Assembly (NCBI GenBank): GCA_964346475.1
Contig: CAYFUM010000006.1
Location: 1-59,627, forward strand
DNA from: DTU036 sp964346475
GTDB taxonomy: Bacteria > Bacillota > Clostridia > Peptostreptococcales > Acidaminobacteraceae
DNA: 59,627 nucleotides
Reading direction: 5' to 3'
Positions 9,033 through 17,977 of the stretch are shown here, in pieces (the first letter of the stretch is position 1; every line of letters begins with the position of its first letter). The notes beneath the pieces are model-generated. The model worked only from the letters and a program-made list of their open reading frames with translations, was not told the DNA's origin and made no database searches. The position numbers and the translations under genes were made by a program.

Positions 9033-9366
9033 TGGCAAAGTTTGAAGGTTTACTAAGGGGAGACTTTGAAGAAATTAGAAGAGAATGTATGACCCTTATT
9101 CTAAAGTCCAGTGTAAGTGCCCATCTAGAGGATGAGACCAGGATTAGTCTTGAGGGATCAAGGCTACACTTTATGGTCTTTGAAAGATATAGTCTTATTG
9201 GAGAAAATAGACTTAGCCTAAGTATTGTCATGGCTAAAAGCCCCAGGGGGTTTTTATGTCAGCTATCTCCTCAGGGGGGTCCCAGGGGATTTTCTATAAG
9301 GTAAATCGTTTTGGTGAAGAAGCCTTCCTAGATAAACTAAGGCCCCTTATAAAGAAGTATTCCTAG
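9032..9366 (+). pseudogene. DUF6054-like protein interrupted by a frameshift
   Basis: GTG at 9032 overlaps the preceding TAG and has AGGAGGG upstream. The first reading frame ends at 9304, but its last ~17 residues look wrong. One frame over, the sequence from ATG 9256 reads SAISSGGSQGIFYKVN and then FGEEAFLDKLRP to TAG at 9364-9366, which is the ending expected for the DUF6054 family as I recall it. Joining the frames gives about 111 residues, a normal length. The break lies at the G5T5 run (9246-9255), so one base appears to be missing. Either the gene is a recent pseudogene, or this is a homopolymer sequencing error. Function of the family is unknown. Confidence 0.8.
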
Positions 9367-9398
9367 AAAAGCTGTTTTCTAGATTAGAATGAGTAGAT

Positions 9399-9430
9399 AA
9401 AGACCTCCTAGATTTTTCTAGGAGGTCTTT
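9399..9430. terminator. Terminator between convergent genes
   Basis: A 13-bp perfect stem, AAAGACCTCCTAG (9399-9411) with CTAGGAGGTCTTT (9418-9430), around ATTTTT. It ends in a short T-run and its right arm overlaps the stop region of the minus-strand phosphoesterase. A smaller hairpin (CTAGAAAA at 9363-9370 with TTTTCTAG at 9375-9382) precedes it. Confidence 0.85.
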
Positions 9431-10322
9431 ACTTGGATAGAAATTTACTTAGAGCCTTGGGACCATCTACTATGCGTTTTTTTACCTGAAGAACTCCTAG
9501 AGATGTGGGCCTGATATGCCATTCCACCAGGAAGATGGAGCCCCCCATGATCTCTATTGCCTGGACCCTTCTAGGTCTTGTGGCAGAACCGGTATTGAAA
9601 TAGGGGATTTCCCCAGGTTTAGAAAATTTTGGCCTGTGGGTGTGGCCCACTATTGTCATTTGTTGATTCTTTTCAATCCACTTAGAATAGACCTTTTCTA
9701 CCCGGTGTCTTATCTGCTCGCTACGAGCAGGGGATACAGGGGATCTAAAACCAATATTTTTAAGATGGCGCCAGAGCCTTCTTAGCATAAACCTAGAACC
9801 CATCCATAGCTCATCGTTGATTAGATCACCCTGATGGCCATGGAGGATAAATATATCCTTTTCATAGTCTAGATAGCTTAGTCTTAGGGCTTCTACTGGA
9901 AGAAGGTTGGGGAGGAAGGGAACCTCTTCTCCCAGGTTAAAGTCATAGACCCTCCAGAAGTTCTCCTGGGTGAAGGACTCCCTTCTCATAATTATGTTGT
10001 GGTTGCCATAGATCATGGTGTAGCGGTTTTGTGCGTAGAACCTTCTAATAAGTTCATAAACATCGGGGTGGGCATAGTAAATATACTTAAAGTGGCTATT
10101 TAGCCAAAGGTCTTCGCTGTCTCCATTCTCCACTATATGATAGCCCTTGTCATAGTAGTACTGCAGGGCGTGGAGAAAGATGTTTTCATTGGGTGCGAAC
10201 TCATCGGTAAAGCTACCATCCCCCCTATGGGTATCACTAAAAATGGCAATCTTGGAATTGTCATCGATAGCATGGATTTTGGCCTCTTGATAGGCTCTAT
10301 CTAGTTTACTTTCTGCATACAT
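9429..10322 (-). CDS. Calcineurin-like metallophosphoesterase
   Basis: 297 residues with the five metal-binding blocks of the calcineurin-like family in order: FSDTHRG, NGDSEDLW, YGNHN, ILHGHQGD and VGHTHRP. Such enzymes hydrolyse phosphomono- or diesters with two metal ions. The middle of the protein has an inserted helical region (about residues 150-215). There is no signal peptide, so it is cytoplasmic. The start is supported by AGGTAG upstream. It lies seven bases after glgP and probably shares its transcript, so it might act on a sugar phosphate or nucleotide linked to glycogen turnover, which is only inference from position. Confidence 0.85.
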   Translation of the reverse strand: MYAESKLDRAYQEAKIHAIDDNSKIAIFSDTHRGDGSFTDEFAPNENIFLHALQYYYDKGYHIVENGDSEDLWLNSHFKYIYYAHPDVYELIRRFYAQNRYTMIYGNHNIIMRRESFTQENFWRVYDFNLGEEVPFLPNLLPVEALRLSYLDYEKDIFILHGHQGDLINDELWMGSRFMLRRLWRHLKNIGFRSPVSPARSEQIRHRVEKVYSKWIEKNQQMTIVGHTHRPKFSKPGEIPYFNTGSATRPRRVQAIEIMGGSIFLVEWHIRPTSLGVLQVKKRIVDGPKALSKFLSK

Positions 10323-10329
10323 AAGCTAC

Positions 10330-12696
10330 CTACTGTATTTTGTTAATGTGCCATATTTTCTCCACATAGTCTTGGATGGACCTGTCCGAGGAAAATTTAC
10401 CAGCAGAGCTCATATTCCTGATAGCCATAGAGGCGAAGAGGTCGGGATCTTTATAAAGCTCAGCTGCCTTCTCCTGGGCCCTTCTATAGCTGGCATAGTC
10501 GGCTAGGACAAAGTAGAGGTCAGGATGGTCCCAGCCATTTTCATGGAGGAGGGAGTTGTGGATTTCCCTTAGAACCCCATCCCTATCCTGGAAACTACCA
10601 TCCACCAGGGAGTCAACAATCCTTTTGAGTCCCGGCGTATTTTCATAGTAGTATCTGGGATTATAGTTTTTCATATCCTGGATTTCCTGGCTGGTAAGGC
10701 CAAAGACTAGATTATTTTCTTCGCCTGCTTCCTCTACTATTTCCACGGTGGCACCATCCAGGGTGCCCAGGGTAATGGCACCATTTAGCATAAACTTCAT
10801 ATTACCTGTGCCCGAGGCCTCCTTGCCGGCTGTGGAGATCTGCTCACTTATATCAGCTGCGGGAAAGAGCTTCTGGGCGTAGGAGACATTGTAGTTGGTG
10901 ACAAAGACTAGCCTTAAGAGGCCCTGGGTGGCGGGATCTGAATTGATCATCCTAGCCATTTGAAGGATATAGGAGATGATCCCTTTAGCCCTTCTATAGC
11001 CCGGGGCTGATTTAGCACCGAAGATAAAGGTCCTAGGTGTAAAGTTCTCAGTCCTTCCCTCCTTGATCTGATAGTAGAGATCCAGGATATGAAAGGCGCT
11101 AAGAAGCTGTCTTTTATATTCATGGAGCCTCTTGATTTGAATATCAAAAAGGCTATTGGGGTCGATTACTATATTTTCCTTTTTTAGGATTTCTTCTGCC
11201 AGCTGAACTTTCTTTACTTTTTTAACAGTCTTGAATTCCTGTAAAAATCCAGGATCAAACTCCTTGCCCTGGAGGTTTTTTAATAGGTCTAGTTCAGTAA
11301 TCCAGTAGTCATGGCCCAGAGTCTTTGTTATAAGGGAGCTGAGCTCGGGGTTTGAGAGCAGGAGCCACCTTCTCTGGGTTATACCATTGGTGACATTGGT
11401 AAACTTTTCTGGATAGACCTTGTACCAGTCCTTCATTACATGGTCCTTTAGTATGTTTGAGTGGAGCTGGGCAACTCCATTTAGCTTGCCTGAGCCAAAC
11501 ATAGCTAAATTTGCCATATGAATCAGTCCATTGGAAATAATAGAAGTACTCTCTATGACTTCCTTGGCTATATTTTTTTCCTGGAGCTGGGTCCTTCTAG
11601 CCTCATCCAGCCAGTGAAGGATATCGCAGATTTCAGGAAGGATTTCCCTGTATAGATTGTATTCCCATTTTTCTAGAGCTTCATTCATAATGGTGTGGTT
11701 GGTATAGTTAAAGCTCTTTCTTGCAATTTCAAGAGCCTTTTCTCTTGGAATAGCATGTTCAGTGGAAAGGATTCTTATTAGCTCTGCAACGGCCACTGCT
11801 GGGTGGGTATCATTTAGCTGGAGGACATTGAAGTCCTGGAAGTTATCCAGACTATGGTGCTTGGTTAAGTGCTTTTGCACCAGGTCCTGGATGGAAGCCG
11901 ATGTGAAAAAGTACTGCTGCTTGAGTCTTAGGATCTTGCCCTCCCTGCGGGAGTCGTTGGGATAGAGGACCCTTGATATATCCTCAGCCCTGTTTTTTTC
12001 CTGAATGGCTATATCATAGTGCTGGTCATTAAAAAGGGTGAAGTTAAACTCTTCAATGGGTTCACTCCTCCACAGCCTCAGGGTATTTATGGTCTTTGAC
12101 TTGTAGCCCAGAATGGGCAGGTCATAGGGCACAGCATAGACCCTCTGGTTGGAAAAGCTTATTAGTTTTTTCTCGCTCTCCCTTCTTATTGACCAGGGCT
12201 CTCCATATCTTAGCCAGTCATCGGCCCTTTCCACCTGCTCGTCATCCCTAAATTCCTGTTTAAAGATCCCATATTCATAGCGGATACCATAGCCGTGGAG
12301 GGGATAATTCATGGTAGCAGCCGAGTCCAAAAAGCAGGCAGCCAGGCGACCCAAGCCACCACTGCCCAGGCCTGCATCGGATTCAATCTCCTCTAGTTCA
12401 TTGTAGTTTATCCCAATCTCTTCCAGGCTCTCCCTTATTTCTTTTTCTATACCTAGATTGATTAGGTTATTACTTAAAAGCCTTCCCATTAGGTACTCAC
12501 TGGAGAGGTAGTAGGCATTTCTTCCAGGTCTTTCCTGGGAGTCGCTCTCCCAGTAGGGAGCGATTAGCCTCATGACCACCTTGACCAGGGCGTTGTAGAT
12601 CTCATATTTTTCTGCATGTTCTAGGGAAACAGCATAGTCGCTGCGCAGTGTATTTTTAAGATTAAATATTATTGTATCTTTACTTAGTAGATTCAA
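10330..12696 (-). CDS. glgP: Glycogen/maltodextrin phosphorylase
   Basis: 788 residues, the usual length. It cleaves terminal alpha-1,4 glucose units with phosphate to give glucose-1-phosphate. Seen motifs: GSGGLGRLAACFLDS near the N-terminus, LNDTHPAVAVAELIR, and the pyridoxal-phosphate segment EASGTGNMKF with its lysine at about residue 632. The start is a TTG at 12696, chosen because AGGAGG lies four bases upstream and the N-terminal sequence fits the family. It overlaps the end of malQ by 17 bases. No glycogen synthesis gene (glgA, glgC, glgB) is in the window, so here the pair looks set for polymer breakdown. Confidence 0.96.
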   Translation of the reverse strand: MNLLSKDTIIFNLKNTLRSDYAVSLEHAEKYEIYNALVKVVMRLIAPYWESDSQERPGRNAYYLSSEYLMGRLLSNNLINLGIEKEIRESLEEIGINYNELEEIESDAGLGSGGLGRLAACFLDSAATMNYPLHGYGIRYEYGIFKQEFRDDEQVERADDWLRYGEPWSIRRESEKKLISFSNQRVYAVPYDLPILGYKSKTINTLRLWRSEPIEEFNFTLFNDQHYDIAIQEKNRAEDISRVLYPNDSRREGKILRLKQQYFFTSASIQDLVQKHLTKHHSLDNFQDFNVLQLNDTHPAVAVAELIRILSTEHAIPREKALEIARKSFNYTNHTIMNEALEKWEYNLYREILPEICDILHWLDEARRTQLQEKNIAKEVIESTSIISNGLIHMANLAMFGSGKLNGVAQLHSNILKDHVMKDWYKVYPEKFTNVTNGITQRRWLLLSNPELSSLITKTLGHDYWITELDLLKNLQGKEFDPGFLQEFKTVKKVKKVQLAEEILKKENIVIDPNSLFDIQIKRLHEYKRQLLSAFHILDLYYQIKEGRTENFTPRTFIFGAKSAPGYRRAKGIISYILQMARMINSDPATQGLLRLVFVTNYNVSYAQKLFPAADISEQISTAGKEASGTGNMKFMLNGAITLGTLDGATVEIVEEAGEENNLVFGLTSQEIQDMKNYNPRYYYENTPGLKRIVDSLVDGSFQDRDGVLREIHNSLLHENGWDHPDLYFVLADYASYRRAQEKAAELYKDPDLFASMAIRNMSSAGKFSSDRSIQDYVEKIWHINKIQ

Positions 12697-14149
12697 GGTT
12701 CCTCCTATAGCTGGTTGAAAATTCAGCTAGTATCTTTTTATATTTTTCTAGGCTCTCCAGGTCACTGAGCCTCCAGACCCAGTTGTCCTCCAGACTGCCA
12801 GGTAGGTTCATCCTAGCCTCCATACCAAGGCCCAAAAGGTCTTGTACTGGGATTATAACGCTATTTGCAGAGCTGGCCATGAGGACCCTTATAAAGTCCA
12901 GGGCGCCGGGACTAGGGCTATTAAGATAGGCCATTACATCTCTTCTTACCCCTTCTGGGGCCAGGGAAAACCAGGCCATTATTGGCTCATTATCATGGGT
13001 TCCTGTATAAACGAAGAGGTCCTTTTCATAGCTGTGGGGTAGGTGGGGATTATCCTCACCTGGAGAGAAGCCAACCTGGAGTATTCTCATACCTGGAATG
13101 GCCAGGGCCTGTCTAATTCCCTGGGCAGCCTCGGTCTCGCTTCCCAGGTCCTCGGCTATAAAGCAGCCCCTATCAGCCAGATCCTTTAGCTGGCCTAGGA
13201 TCTCATAGCCAAAACCCTCCTCCATTATACCCTCCTTTGAGGGTCTACCCTGGGGGATCTTCCAGTAGCGGGCAAAGCCATTGAAATGGTCCAGGCGGAG
13301 GATATGGTAGAGCTGACACTGCTTTCTTAGTCTATCCACCCACCAGGAAAAATTGTCCCTTTTCATGTATTCAAAATTATAGATGGGGTTACCCCAAAGC
13401 TGGCCCTCCTCCGTGAAAAAGTCAGGGGGTGTGCCTGCAACAAAACCCTCCTGGCCTAGGAGGAAGAGCTCGGGTCTAGTCCAGACCTCCACAGAGTCTT
13501 CGGCTACATAAAAGGGTATATCCCCTAGGATTTCCACCTGGTTTTCCTGGGCATAATCTAGAAAAACCTGCCTTTGTCTGTGGAAAAAATACTGGGTAAA
13601 GACCCAAAAGTCGTAGTCCTCCTGGTGGCTCCTTCTTATATAGTCCAGGGCGGGCCTTTTACGGCATCTAAAGTCCTCTGACCAGTCAAGCCAGGAGGTT
13701 CCACCATGGACCTCCTTGATACACATAAAAAGAGCAAAGTCATCCAGCCAGGGGTTGGCCTCTTTATAGCCCTCAATCCTCTCTTTAAGGGGGCTAGTAA
13801 CTCTTTTGGAGGCCCTCCTTAGAAGGGGAAGTCTGATTTTAAATAGCCCTTCATAGTCCACCGGACCTGGGTCCATCTTGGCAGCCTCCAGCTCCTCTTT
13901 GGTTAAAAGCTCTAGGTCAAGGAGTTCTTCCAGGTCTATATAGAGGGGACTGCCAGCCAGGCTAGAAAAGCTTGAGTAGGGAGAGTTTCCGTAGCCCGTG
14001 GGTCCCAGGGGCAGGATCTGCCAGTAGCTCTGCTTCGACTCTCTGAGAAAATCTATAAACTTAAAGGCTTCTTTTCCAAAGCCTCCTATGCCAAAGTTTC
14101 CAGGCAGGGAGGAAAGGGCCAGTAGCAGGCCGCTTTTACGCTTATTCAT
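12680..14149 (-). CDS. malQ: 4-alpha-glucanotransferase (amylomaltase)
   Basis: 489 residues, GH77 family. It transfers alpha-1,4-glucan segments between maltodextrins, which keeps short chains usable by the phosphorylase. The three catalytic carboxylates sit in RLDHF (about residue 285), AEDLG (about 333) and TGTHDNEP (about 385). ATG 14149 is preferred over the longer frame because AAGGAG precedes it by about seven bases and the protein then starts MNKRKSGLLL as in relatives. It is the first gene of the malQ-glgP-phosphoesterase operon and diverges from pgi. Confidence 0.95.
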   Translation of the reverse strand: MNKRKSGLLLALSSLPGNFGIGGFGKEAFKFIDFLRESKQSYWQILPLGPTGYGNSPYSSFSSLAGSPLYIDLEELLDLELLTKEELEAAKMDPGPVDYEGLFKIRLPLLRRASKRVTSPLKERIEGYKEANPWLDDFALFMCIKEVHGGTSWLDWSEDFRCRKRPALDYIRRSHQEDYDFWVFTQYFFHRQRQVFLDYAQENQVEILGDIPFYVAEDSVEVWTRPELFLLGQEGFVAGTPPDFFTEEGQLWGNPIYNFEYMKRDNFSWWVDRLRKQCQLYHILRLDHFNGFARYWKIPQGRPSKEGIMEEGFGYEILGQLKDLADRGCFIAEDLGSETEAAQGIRQALAIPGMRILQVGFSPGEDNPHLPHSYEKDLFVYTGTHDNEPIMAWFSLAPEGVRRDVMAYLNSPSPGALDFIRVLMASSANSVIIPVQDLLGLGMEARMNLPGSLEDNWVWRLSDLESLEKYKKILAEFSTSYRRNLESTK

Positions 14150-14175
14150 CCTAGTCTCCTTAGTTATTTTCTTTA

Positions 14176-14239
14176 ATGATAGCACACTCACGCTTTATTT
14201 TTTAAGTAAAAGGACAGGTTTTCTAGACTGTGGTAAACT
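14176..14239. promoter_or_regulatory. Divergent malQ / pgi promoters
   Basis: Leftward: TATCAT preceded by TGC (complement of 14176-14184) forms an extended -10 for malQ. Rightward: AGGACA (14211-14216), a 17-base spacer and TAAACT (14234-14239) form a modest promoter for pgi. Both matches are imperfect. Confidence 0.45.
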
Positions 14240-14264
14240 CAAGTCAAAAGGACAAGGAGGTAGC

Positions 14265-15581
14265 ATGCTAAAACTTAAGAATTTCCCCCTGAGTGAGGAG
14301 GAAGAAAAAAGATACAGTGAGAAGGTTTCAAGCCTCCATCTAGCCATGGAGGAGGGTAGAGCAGAGGGGTCGGATTATCTTGGCTGGCTCTACTACGCCT
14401 CGACCTTTCCCCAGGAGGAGTTAGAAAGACTAGTGAGGCTGGCCCAGGAAGTTAGAGCTAGGGCAGAGGTCCTGGTGGTGGCAGGAATAGGGGGCTCCTA
14501 TCTGGGGGCCGAAGCCATGATAAAGGCCCTGGCACCTGCCTTTGGCCAGGAAAAGCCCGAGATTATATTTTGCGGGAACAATCTCAGCGGCGCCTATTTA
14601 GAGGAACTGCTGGCTTATCTTGAGGGAAAGAATTTTTATGTAAATGTTATAAGTAAAAGCGGCAGGACCCTGGAGACTGCCCTGGCCTTTAGGTTTTTAA
14701 AGGAGGAGCTAATAAAAAGACATGGTGATAGGGCTGGTTCCTTTATAATAGCCACCACCGACCCAGAGTCAGGAGCCCTGAGAAGGCAGGTGGAGGCTGA
14801 GGGCTATGAGAGCTTTGCCATACCCCCAAACCTGGGGGGCAGATACTCGGTTATGAGCCCCGTTGGCCTCTTTCCCATGGCGGTGGCAGGCCTTGATGTT
14901 AAGGCCTTCCTAGAGGGCTTTATAGAGGGGGAGAGGGACTTCTCCCCAGCAAGTCTTGCTGAAAATAAGGCCTACCAGTATGCTCTTACTAGAAGACTCC
15001 TCTATGACAGAGGTTACCTAATGGAGATTCTTGTCAGCTATGAACCCAGCCTTGTCCAGTTCAGCGAGTGGTACAAACAGCTCTTTGGAGAAAGTGAGGG
15101 CAAGGATGGAGGAGGGATCTTCCCTGTTTCTGTTGCCAATACCACCGACCTCCACTCCCTGGGTCAAATTATTCAGGATGGGCCCAAGATATTTTTTGAG
15201 ACCGTTCTTGCTATGGGTAAAAAGACCAGTCTAATCCTACCCAGCCTTGATGGCGATGATGGTCTTTCCTATCTAGAAGGAGAAAAAATCTCCACTATGA
15301 CTGGACAGGCCATGCTGGCCACCCTGCTGGCCCATGAAGAGGCGGGAGTTACAAATCTGATCTTGGAGCTTGATGACTACAGTGAAAAATCCCTGGCCTA
15401 TCTTATGTACTTTATGATGAGGGCCTGTGCCATGAGCTCCTATCTGGGCGGCGTCAACCCCTTTGACCAGCCCGGGGTTGAGGCCTATAAAAATAACATG
15501 CTGGCCCTTATGGGAAGCCCCGACTATAGGGGACTTAATTTAGAAATAAGGGAGAAACTTAAAAAAAGAGGTCTAATTTAA
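14265..15581 (+). CDS. pgi: Glucose-6-phosphate isomerase
   Basis: 438 residues, close to the 445-450 of Firmicutes enzymes. Interconverts glucose-6-phosphate and fructose-6-phosphate at the entry to glycolysis. Motifs: GIGGSYLGAEA, the phosphate-binding SKSGRTLET, GGRYSVMSPVGLFP and the C-terminal QPGVEAYKNNM with the catalytic lysine. The long frame begins at 14088, but ATG 14265 is the true start: AAGGAGG lies directly upstream and the extra residues overlap malQ. Placed opposite malQ-glgP, it takes over the glucose phosphates they release. A palindromic hairpin terminator follows the stop. Confidence 0.96.
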   Translation: MLKLKNFPLSEEEEKRYSEKVSSLHLAMEEGRAEGSDYLGWLYYASTFPQEELERLVRLAQEVRARAEVLVVAGIGGSYLGAEAMIKALAPAFGQEKPEIIFCGNNLSGAYLEELLAYLEGKNFYVNVISKSGRTLETALAFRFLKEELIKRHGDRAGSFIIATTDPESGALRRQVEAEGYESFAIPPNLGGRYSVMSPVGLFPMAVAGLDVKAFLEGFIEGERDFSPASLAENKAYQYALTRRLLYDRGYLMEILVSYEPSLVQFSEWYKQLFGESEGKDGGGIFPVSVANTTDLHSLGQIIQDGPKIFFETVLAMGKKTSLILPSLDGDDGLSYLEGEKISTMTGQAMLATLLAHEEAGVTNLILELDDYSEKSLAYLMYFMMRACAMSSYLGGVNPFDQPGVEAYKNNMLALMGSPDYRGLNLEIREKLKKRGLI

Positions 15582-15604
15582 AAGGCCCCGCTAGCGGGGA
15601 CCTT
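15582..15604. terminator. Terminator between convergent pgi and NUDIX gene
   Basis: CCCCGC (15586-15591) and GCGGGG (15594-15599) form a tight palindrome around TA, extended by AAGG/CCTT. It overlaps the last codons of the minus-strand NUDIX gene. The rightward U-tract is at a distance (T6 near 15611). Confidence 0.75.
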
Positions 15605-16202
15605 GATGGTTTTTTATTCTCCTTGCAAAATAATGGATTATCCTGGCTGTCAGCCCCCAGATCCACTCATCCTCTATGGGGTAGAAGTAGTAGGGCTGCT
15701 TTATTGAACCGAAGGGATAGGAGCGTCCCCCCTGGATATATTCAAAGGGAAAGTTATCATCAAAGACATGGCAGGTCTCTGCGTAGTAGGTGGGGACCTC
15801 CTTTAGTGCCTCACTAAGGGGCAGGTAGAGGATTTTTTCTACCTCGTCCCGGTTCCAGGATTCTAAGGCTTCCCTTCTATTTAGTCTCATTAAAAAGACT
15901 GAAAGTTCAATGCCATAGGAGGTCTGCAGGCTATCCAGCTGGCCATAGTAATCAAGTTCCTTAGGTTCAATAAGGAGCTCCTCGCAGCTTTCTCTTATTG
16001 CTGCATCCTTTTCACTTTCCCCCTCCTCTATTGCTCCCCCTGGAAAACTGATTTCCGAAGGCTGGCTGTTTAGGTTGGGGCTTCTTTTTTGCAGGATTAT
16101 ATGGTCCTGTCCATCTATATCTTGTAGGATGATTGCTACACTAAATTTCTTATAATTTATGATGTTTCCTGGTTTTTCAGGGATAATTTTCTTGTAATCC
16201 AT
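15591..16202 (-). CDS. NUDIX hydrolase, CoA pyrophosphatase-like
   Basis: 203 residues. The NUDIX box is complete (GGAIEEGESEKDAAIRE followed by SCEEL) and is preceded by LQKRSPNLNSQPSEISFPGG, the UPF0035-type signature found in coenzyme A pyrophosphatases (NudL). The likely reaction is hydrolysis of CoA or its derivatives to phosphopantetheine and adenosine 3',5'-bisphosphate. It diverges from folE, and NUDIX enzymes do act on dihydroneopterin triphosphate, but the UPF0035 motif argues for CoA rather than a folate role. The C-terminal end is embedded in the shared terminator with pgi. Confidence 0.85.
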   Translation of the reverse strand: MDYKKIIPEKPGNIINYKKFSVAIILQDIDGQDHIILQKRSPNLNSQPSEISFPGGAIEEGESEKDAAIRESCEELLIEPKELDYYGQLDSLQTSYGIELSVFLMRLNRREALESWNRDEVEKILYLPLSEALKEVPTYYAETCHVFDDNFPFEYIQGGRSYPFGSIKQPYYFYPIEDEWIWGLTARIIHYFARRIKNHQGPR

Positions 16203-16285
16203 TTAAGCCTCCAGCTATAAGTATAGCAAAGATGGGGTATCTTTTGTATACTAGCATAAAAGAAGTATAGATCAGGAGGAAATAT

Positions 16286-16843
16286 ATGGATAAGGCAAAA
16301 ATTGAAAGGGCTGTTACTATGATCCTAGAGGCAGTTGGTGAGGATCCAGCTAGAGAGGGTCTGGTGGATACCCCAGCCAGGGTAGCCAGGATGTATGAGG
16401 AGATCTTCGGTGGTCTTAGTAAGGATCCCGGCAGGCATCTCAGGGTCCAGTTTACAGAGAAGGGCCATGATGAACTGGTGCTGGTCAAGGATATCCCCTT
16501 TTACTCTACCTGTGAGCACCACCTGGTGCCCTTTTTTGGCCACGCCCATGTTGGCTATATACCAGAGGGTGGCAGAGTGGTGGGCCTGAGTAAGCTTGCT
16601 AGAGCCCTGGAGGACATAGCTAAAAGGCCCCAGCTTCAGGAGAGGATTACCTCTACCCTGGCCGATACCATTATGGATGAGGTAGATCCCTGGGGTGTTA
16701 TTGTAGTCATTGAAGCAGAGCACCTCTGCATGAGTATGAGGGGGATTAAAAAACCCGGCAGCAAGACTGTTACCTCGGCTGTTAGAGGAGGCTTTAGAAG
16801 CGATGCCAAGAGTCGCCAGGAAGCCCTGGACCTTATCAAATGA
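16286..16843 (+). CDS. folE: GTP cyclohydrolase I
   Basis: 185 residues, full length. Converts GTP to 7,8-dihydroneopterin triphosphate, the first step of folate synthesis. The zinc and substrate residues are in CEHHLVPFFGHAHVGY and CMSMRGIKKPGS. The start ATG 16286 has AGGAGG upstream. It is the first gene of a folate operon; folP begins before its stop (overlap of 4 bases), so the two are coupled. A TATACT -10 at 16247-16252 may be its promoter. Confidence 0.97.
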   Translation: MDKAKIERAVTMILEAVGEDPAREGLVDTPARVARMYEEIFGGLSKDPGRHLRVQFTEKGHDELVLVKDIPFYSTCEHHLVPFFGHAHVGYIPEGGRVVGLSKLARALEDIAKRPQLQERITSTLADTIMDEVDPWGVIVVIEAEHLCMSMRGIKKPGSKTVTSAVRGGFRSDAKSRQEALDLIK

Positions 16844-17616
16844 TTAGGGTTTTTGGTATAGTAAATATGACGCCGGACTCCTTTAGTGATGGTAGTCACT
16901 ATAATAGCCTGGAAGAAAGCCTAAAAAGGTGCCGGGCCATGAAGGAGGAGGGGGCTGACTATCTTGATATAGGTGGAGAGTCAACCAGGCCTGGTTATTG
17001 GCCTGTGGATAGGCAGGAGGAGCTTGATAGGATCCTGCCTCTAATCAAGGCCCTGCAAAGGGAGGACTCCCTGCCTCTTTCTGTTGATACACAAAAGGCC
17101 TGGGTCGCCGATAGGGCCCTGGCTGCAGGAGCAGCTGTGCTCAATGATATCTGGGGTTTTCAGAAGGATCCTGATATGGCAAAGGTTGCTGCCAGCTATC
17201 AAGTTCCCAGCATCCTTATGCATAATCAGGAGGGGACCCACTATGAGCTGGATCTTATAGAGTCAATAAAGATCTTCTTTGAGAGGAGTATAGAGCTTGC
17301 TCTAAGAGCCGGGCTTAGTGAAGATAAGATTATCCTGGACCCAGGCATTGGTTTTGGTAAGGACTTTTCCCAGAACTGGCAGGTCCTTGTTAGACTGGAG
17401 GAATTAAAAAGTCTAGGTCTACCCCTTCTTATAGGGACATCAAGGAAGGGCTTTCTTGGTGAAATCACCGGTGAAAAAGTAGCCGAGGAGCGTGATGGTG
17501 CAACCCTTGCCACCTCCCTTTGGTCAGTGGACAGGGGGGCTAGCTATCTTCGGGTCCACAATGTTAAGATGACCAGCCAGGCTCTGGCGGTTAGGGGGAG
17601 GCTGATAAATGGATAA
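16840..17616 (+). CDS. folP: Dihydropteroate synthase
   Basis: 258 residues. Joins hydroxymethyl-dihydropterin pyrophosphate with p-aminobenzoate to make dihydropteroate; the target of sulfonamides. Signature segments: GIVNMTPDSFSDG at the N-terminus, GGESTRPG, VDTQK, LNDIWG, DPGIGFGK and GTSRKGF. It starts within the end of folE (ATGA junction) and is overlapped at its end by folB. Nothing unusual apart from the tight packing. Confidence 0.97.
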   Translation: MIRVFGIVNMTPDSFSDGSHYNSLEESLKRCRAMKEEGADYLDIGGESTRPGYWPVDRQEELDRILPLIKALQREDSLPLSVDTQKAWVADRALAAGAAVLNDIWGFQKDPDMAKVAASYQVPSILMHNQEGTHYELDLIESIKIFFERSIELALRAGLSEDKIILDPGIGFGKDFSQNWQVLVRLEELKSLGLPLLIGTSRKGFLGEITGEKVAEERDGATLATSLWSVDRGASYLRVHNVKMTSQALAVRGRLING

Positions 17617-17977
17617 ACTAATTATTAGAGATATGAGACTCTATGGCTACCACGGGGTCTATGAAGAGGAAACTATAGAGGGCCAGCCCTTTTTAGTTCA
17701 GGCAGAGCTATGGGTAGATAAAAGAACAAGCAGGAGCGAGGATCTTTCCACCACGGTAAATTACGCTGAGTGCTATGATCTTATTAGAGGGATTTTTAAG
17801 GAGCCCTATAAACTCCTGGAGAACCTCTCCCTGGCAATTATAGAAGGGCTCTTTGCCTACGATGAGAGAATAAAAAAAGTATCCATAAGGATAGAAAAAC
17901 TCAGGCCTCCTGTTCCTGGAGACCTGGCCAGCTTGGGGGTAGAGTTATGCCGGGAGAGAGAGTCTTTTTATCCCTAG
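17609..17977 (+). CDS. folB: Dihydroneopterin aldolase
   Basis: 122 residues, the normal size. Cleaves dihydroneopterin to hydroxymethyl-dihydropterin and glycolaldehyde. It shows the family N-terminal pattern IRDMRLYGYHGVYEEE, NYAECYDLI, and the late KLRPPVPG. The start ATG 17609 lies eight bases inside folP, and folK overlaps its last 31 bases. The order folE-P-B-K gives most steps from GTP to dihydropteroate in one operon. Confidence 0.95.
   Translation: MDKLIIRDMRLYGYHGVYEEETIEGQPFLVQAELWVDKRTSRSEDLSTTVNYAECYDLIRGIFKEPYKLLENLSLAIIEGLFAYDERIKKVSIRIEKLRPPVPGDLASLGVELCRERESFYP

Noticed and set aside
9246..9259. Programmed -1 frameshifting in the DUF6054-like gene
   Set aside because: The G5T5 run does not place X-XXY-YYZ in the reading frame: re-pairing fails at the first codon base for either P or A site. 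An indel or sequencing error is simpler.
15591..16202. NUDIX gene as the missing dihydroneopterin triphosphate pyrophosphatase of the folate path
   Set aside because: Its UPF0035-type motif (SEISFPGG before the NUDIX box) points to a CoA pyrophosphatase, and it is transcribed away from folE.
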